Below are positions 5,569 through 6,084 of a DNA stretch of 6,084 nucleotides, piece by piece; within the stretch, counting starts at the first letter, position 1; each line of letters opens with the position of its first letter. The stretch is from Wenzhouxiangellaceae bacterium (GTDB lineage: Bacteria; Pseudomonadota; Gammaproteobacteria; Xanthomonadales; Wenzhouxiangellaceae). The notes under the pieces are model-generated. The model saw nothing but the letters and a program-made list of their open reading frames with translations. It was not told the origin of the DNA and ran no database searches. Both the position numbers and the translations under genes were made by a program. The stretch covers positions 1-6,084 of the forward strand of contig JALQZL010000092.1 of the NCBI GenBank assembly GCA_023258355.1. Direction: 5' to 3'.

Positions 5569-6084
5569 ATGCAAAAACTAACCGCATTACTCAAAAGAGA
5601 AATGATTGAGAACCGCTTTTCTGCTTTGTGGCTACCCTTTGGCATTGGCATTGGATTGGTTTGCGTACTTCTGGGCGCACTGATTTGGCACCATGACATC
5701 GCACTGAGCCTGAATGGCACGGGCATTGATGGTCTGGCATCGATTGCTGCTGATGAGAAAATCCAGGTGGCCACAGGCCTAATGGCAGCCCTGACATTGC
5801 CCTTTTATGTGCCGCTCATCTTTATTGTCATCTTTTATCTCGCTCATGGGCTTTTCGATGAACGCAAAGACCGGTCCATTCTTTTTTGGAAAAGCTTACC
5901 GGTCTCTGACCACCTCACCGTTGCTTCTAAGCTGATCACGGCGATTGTCGTCATCCCAGCTTGCTACTGGCTGGCTGCAACGATGACTCAAGGTGCTTTT
6001 CTATTTGTTCTGACACTGACAGGTCAACTGGTCGGACTTGAACTGTGGTCGGTGCTGTGGCAACCGAGCTTGATTTTTGCTCAG
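5569..6084 (+). CDS. ABC-2 type transporter permease, N-terminal part (3' end outside window)
   Basis: This is the membrane subunit expected to pair with the upstream ATPase. The frame is open for 172 codons from the ATG at 5569 and runs off the right edge. The first 16 residues (MQKLTALLKREMIENR) look like the amphipathic cytoplasmic N-terminus common in ABC-2 permeases. Three hydrophobic segments are visible: about 20-40, about 71-96 and about 123-150. Between the second and third lies the charged cytoplasmic loop FDERKDRSILFWKSLPVSD (96-114), typical of ABC-2 permeases and a probable contact with the ATPase. A periplasmic loop of about 30 residues joins segments one and two. AGGA at 5555-5558 overlaps the ATPase stop codon and lies 10 bases before the start, slightly long. 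The gap of 12 bases from the ATPase gene supports one operon. Confidence 0.9.
   Translation, partial: MQKLTALLKREMIENRFSALWLPFGIGIGLVCVLLGALIWHHDIALSLNGTGIDGLASIAADEKIQVATGLMAALTLPFYVPLIFIVIFYLAHGLFDERKDRSILFWKSLPVSDHLTVASKLITAIVVIPACYWLAATMTQGAFLFVLTLTGQLVGLELWSVLWQPSLIFAQ

Overview
The window reads as chromosomal DNA of a gammaproteobacterium. The pointers are a cobalamin-dependent methionine synthase close in sequence to E. coli MetH, a DUF2058 (YaiL-like) protein ending in the family's PDDLMW tail, a Mip/FkpA-type exported FKBP, and a GntR(YtrA)-ABC-2 operon of a kind I associate with gammaproteobacteria. Genus cannot be resolved from this sequence. I see no rRNA, tRNA, CRISPR array, insertion sequence or phage gene, and composition looks even throughout.

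Layout. (1) Bases 2-2566, plus strand: the C-terminal two thirds of metH, cut by the left edge. It keeps the methyltetrahydrofolate, cobalamin and reactivation modules and lacks the homocysteine/zinc module. (2) A 51-bp convergent gap. (3) Minus strand: a mip-like FKBP gene (3928-3224) followed 42 bp later by a DUF2058 gene (3181-2618), probably co-transcribed. A strong hairpin lies inside the first codons of the DUF2058 gene. (4) A 152-bp divergent intergenic region, 3929-4080. On the plus strand it holds a near-consensus sigma-70 promoter whose -10 box lies inside a 22-bp near-perfect palindrome. (5) Plus strand, 4081 to the right edge: a tightly packed operon of a 77-residue single-pass membrane protein with no recognised family, a YtrA-subfamily GntR repressor, an ABC ATPase, and the start of an ABC-2 permease cut by the right edge.

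How the parts work together. The regulator, ATPase and permease are spaced for translational coupling (4-base gap, 4-base ATGA overlap, 12-base gap). The palindrome is well placed to be the operator through which the GntR protein represses its own operon until a signal, by analogy with YtrA systems possibly envelope stress or an antimicrobial compound, releases it. The uncharacterised small membrane protein is the first gene and has the best ribosome binding site in the window, so it should be the first product made on derepression. This operon with its operator is the most interesting part of the window. The metH, FKBP and DUF2058 genes look like ordinary core genes.
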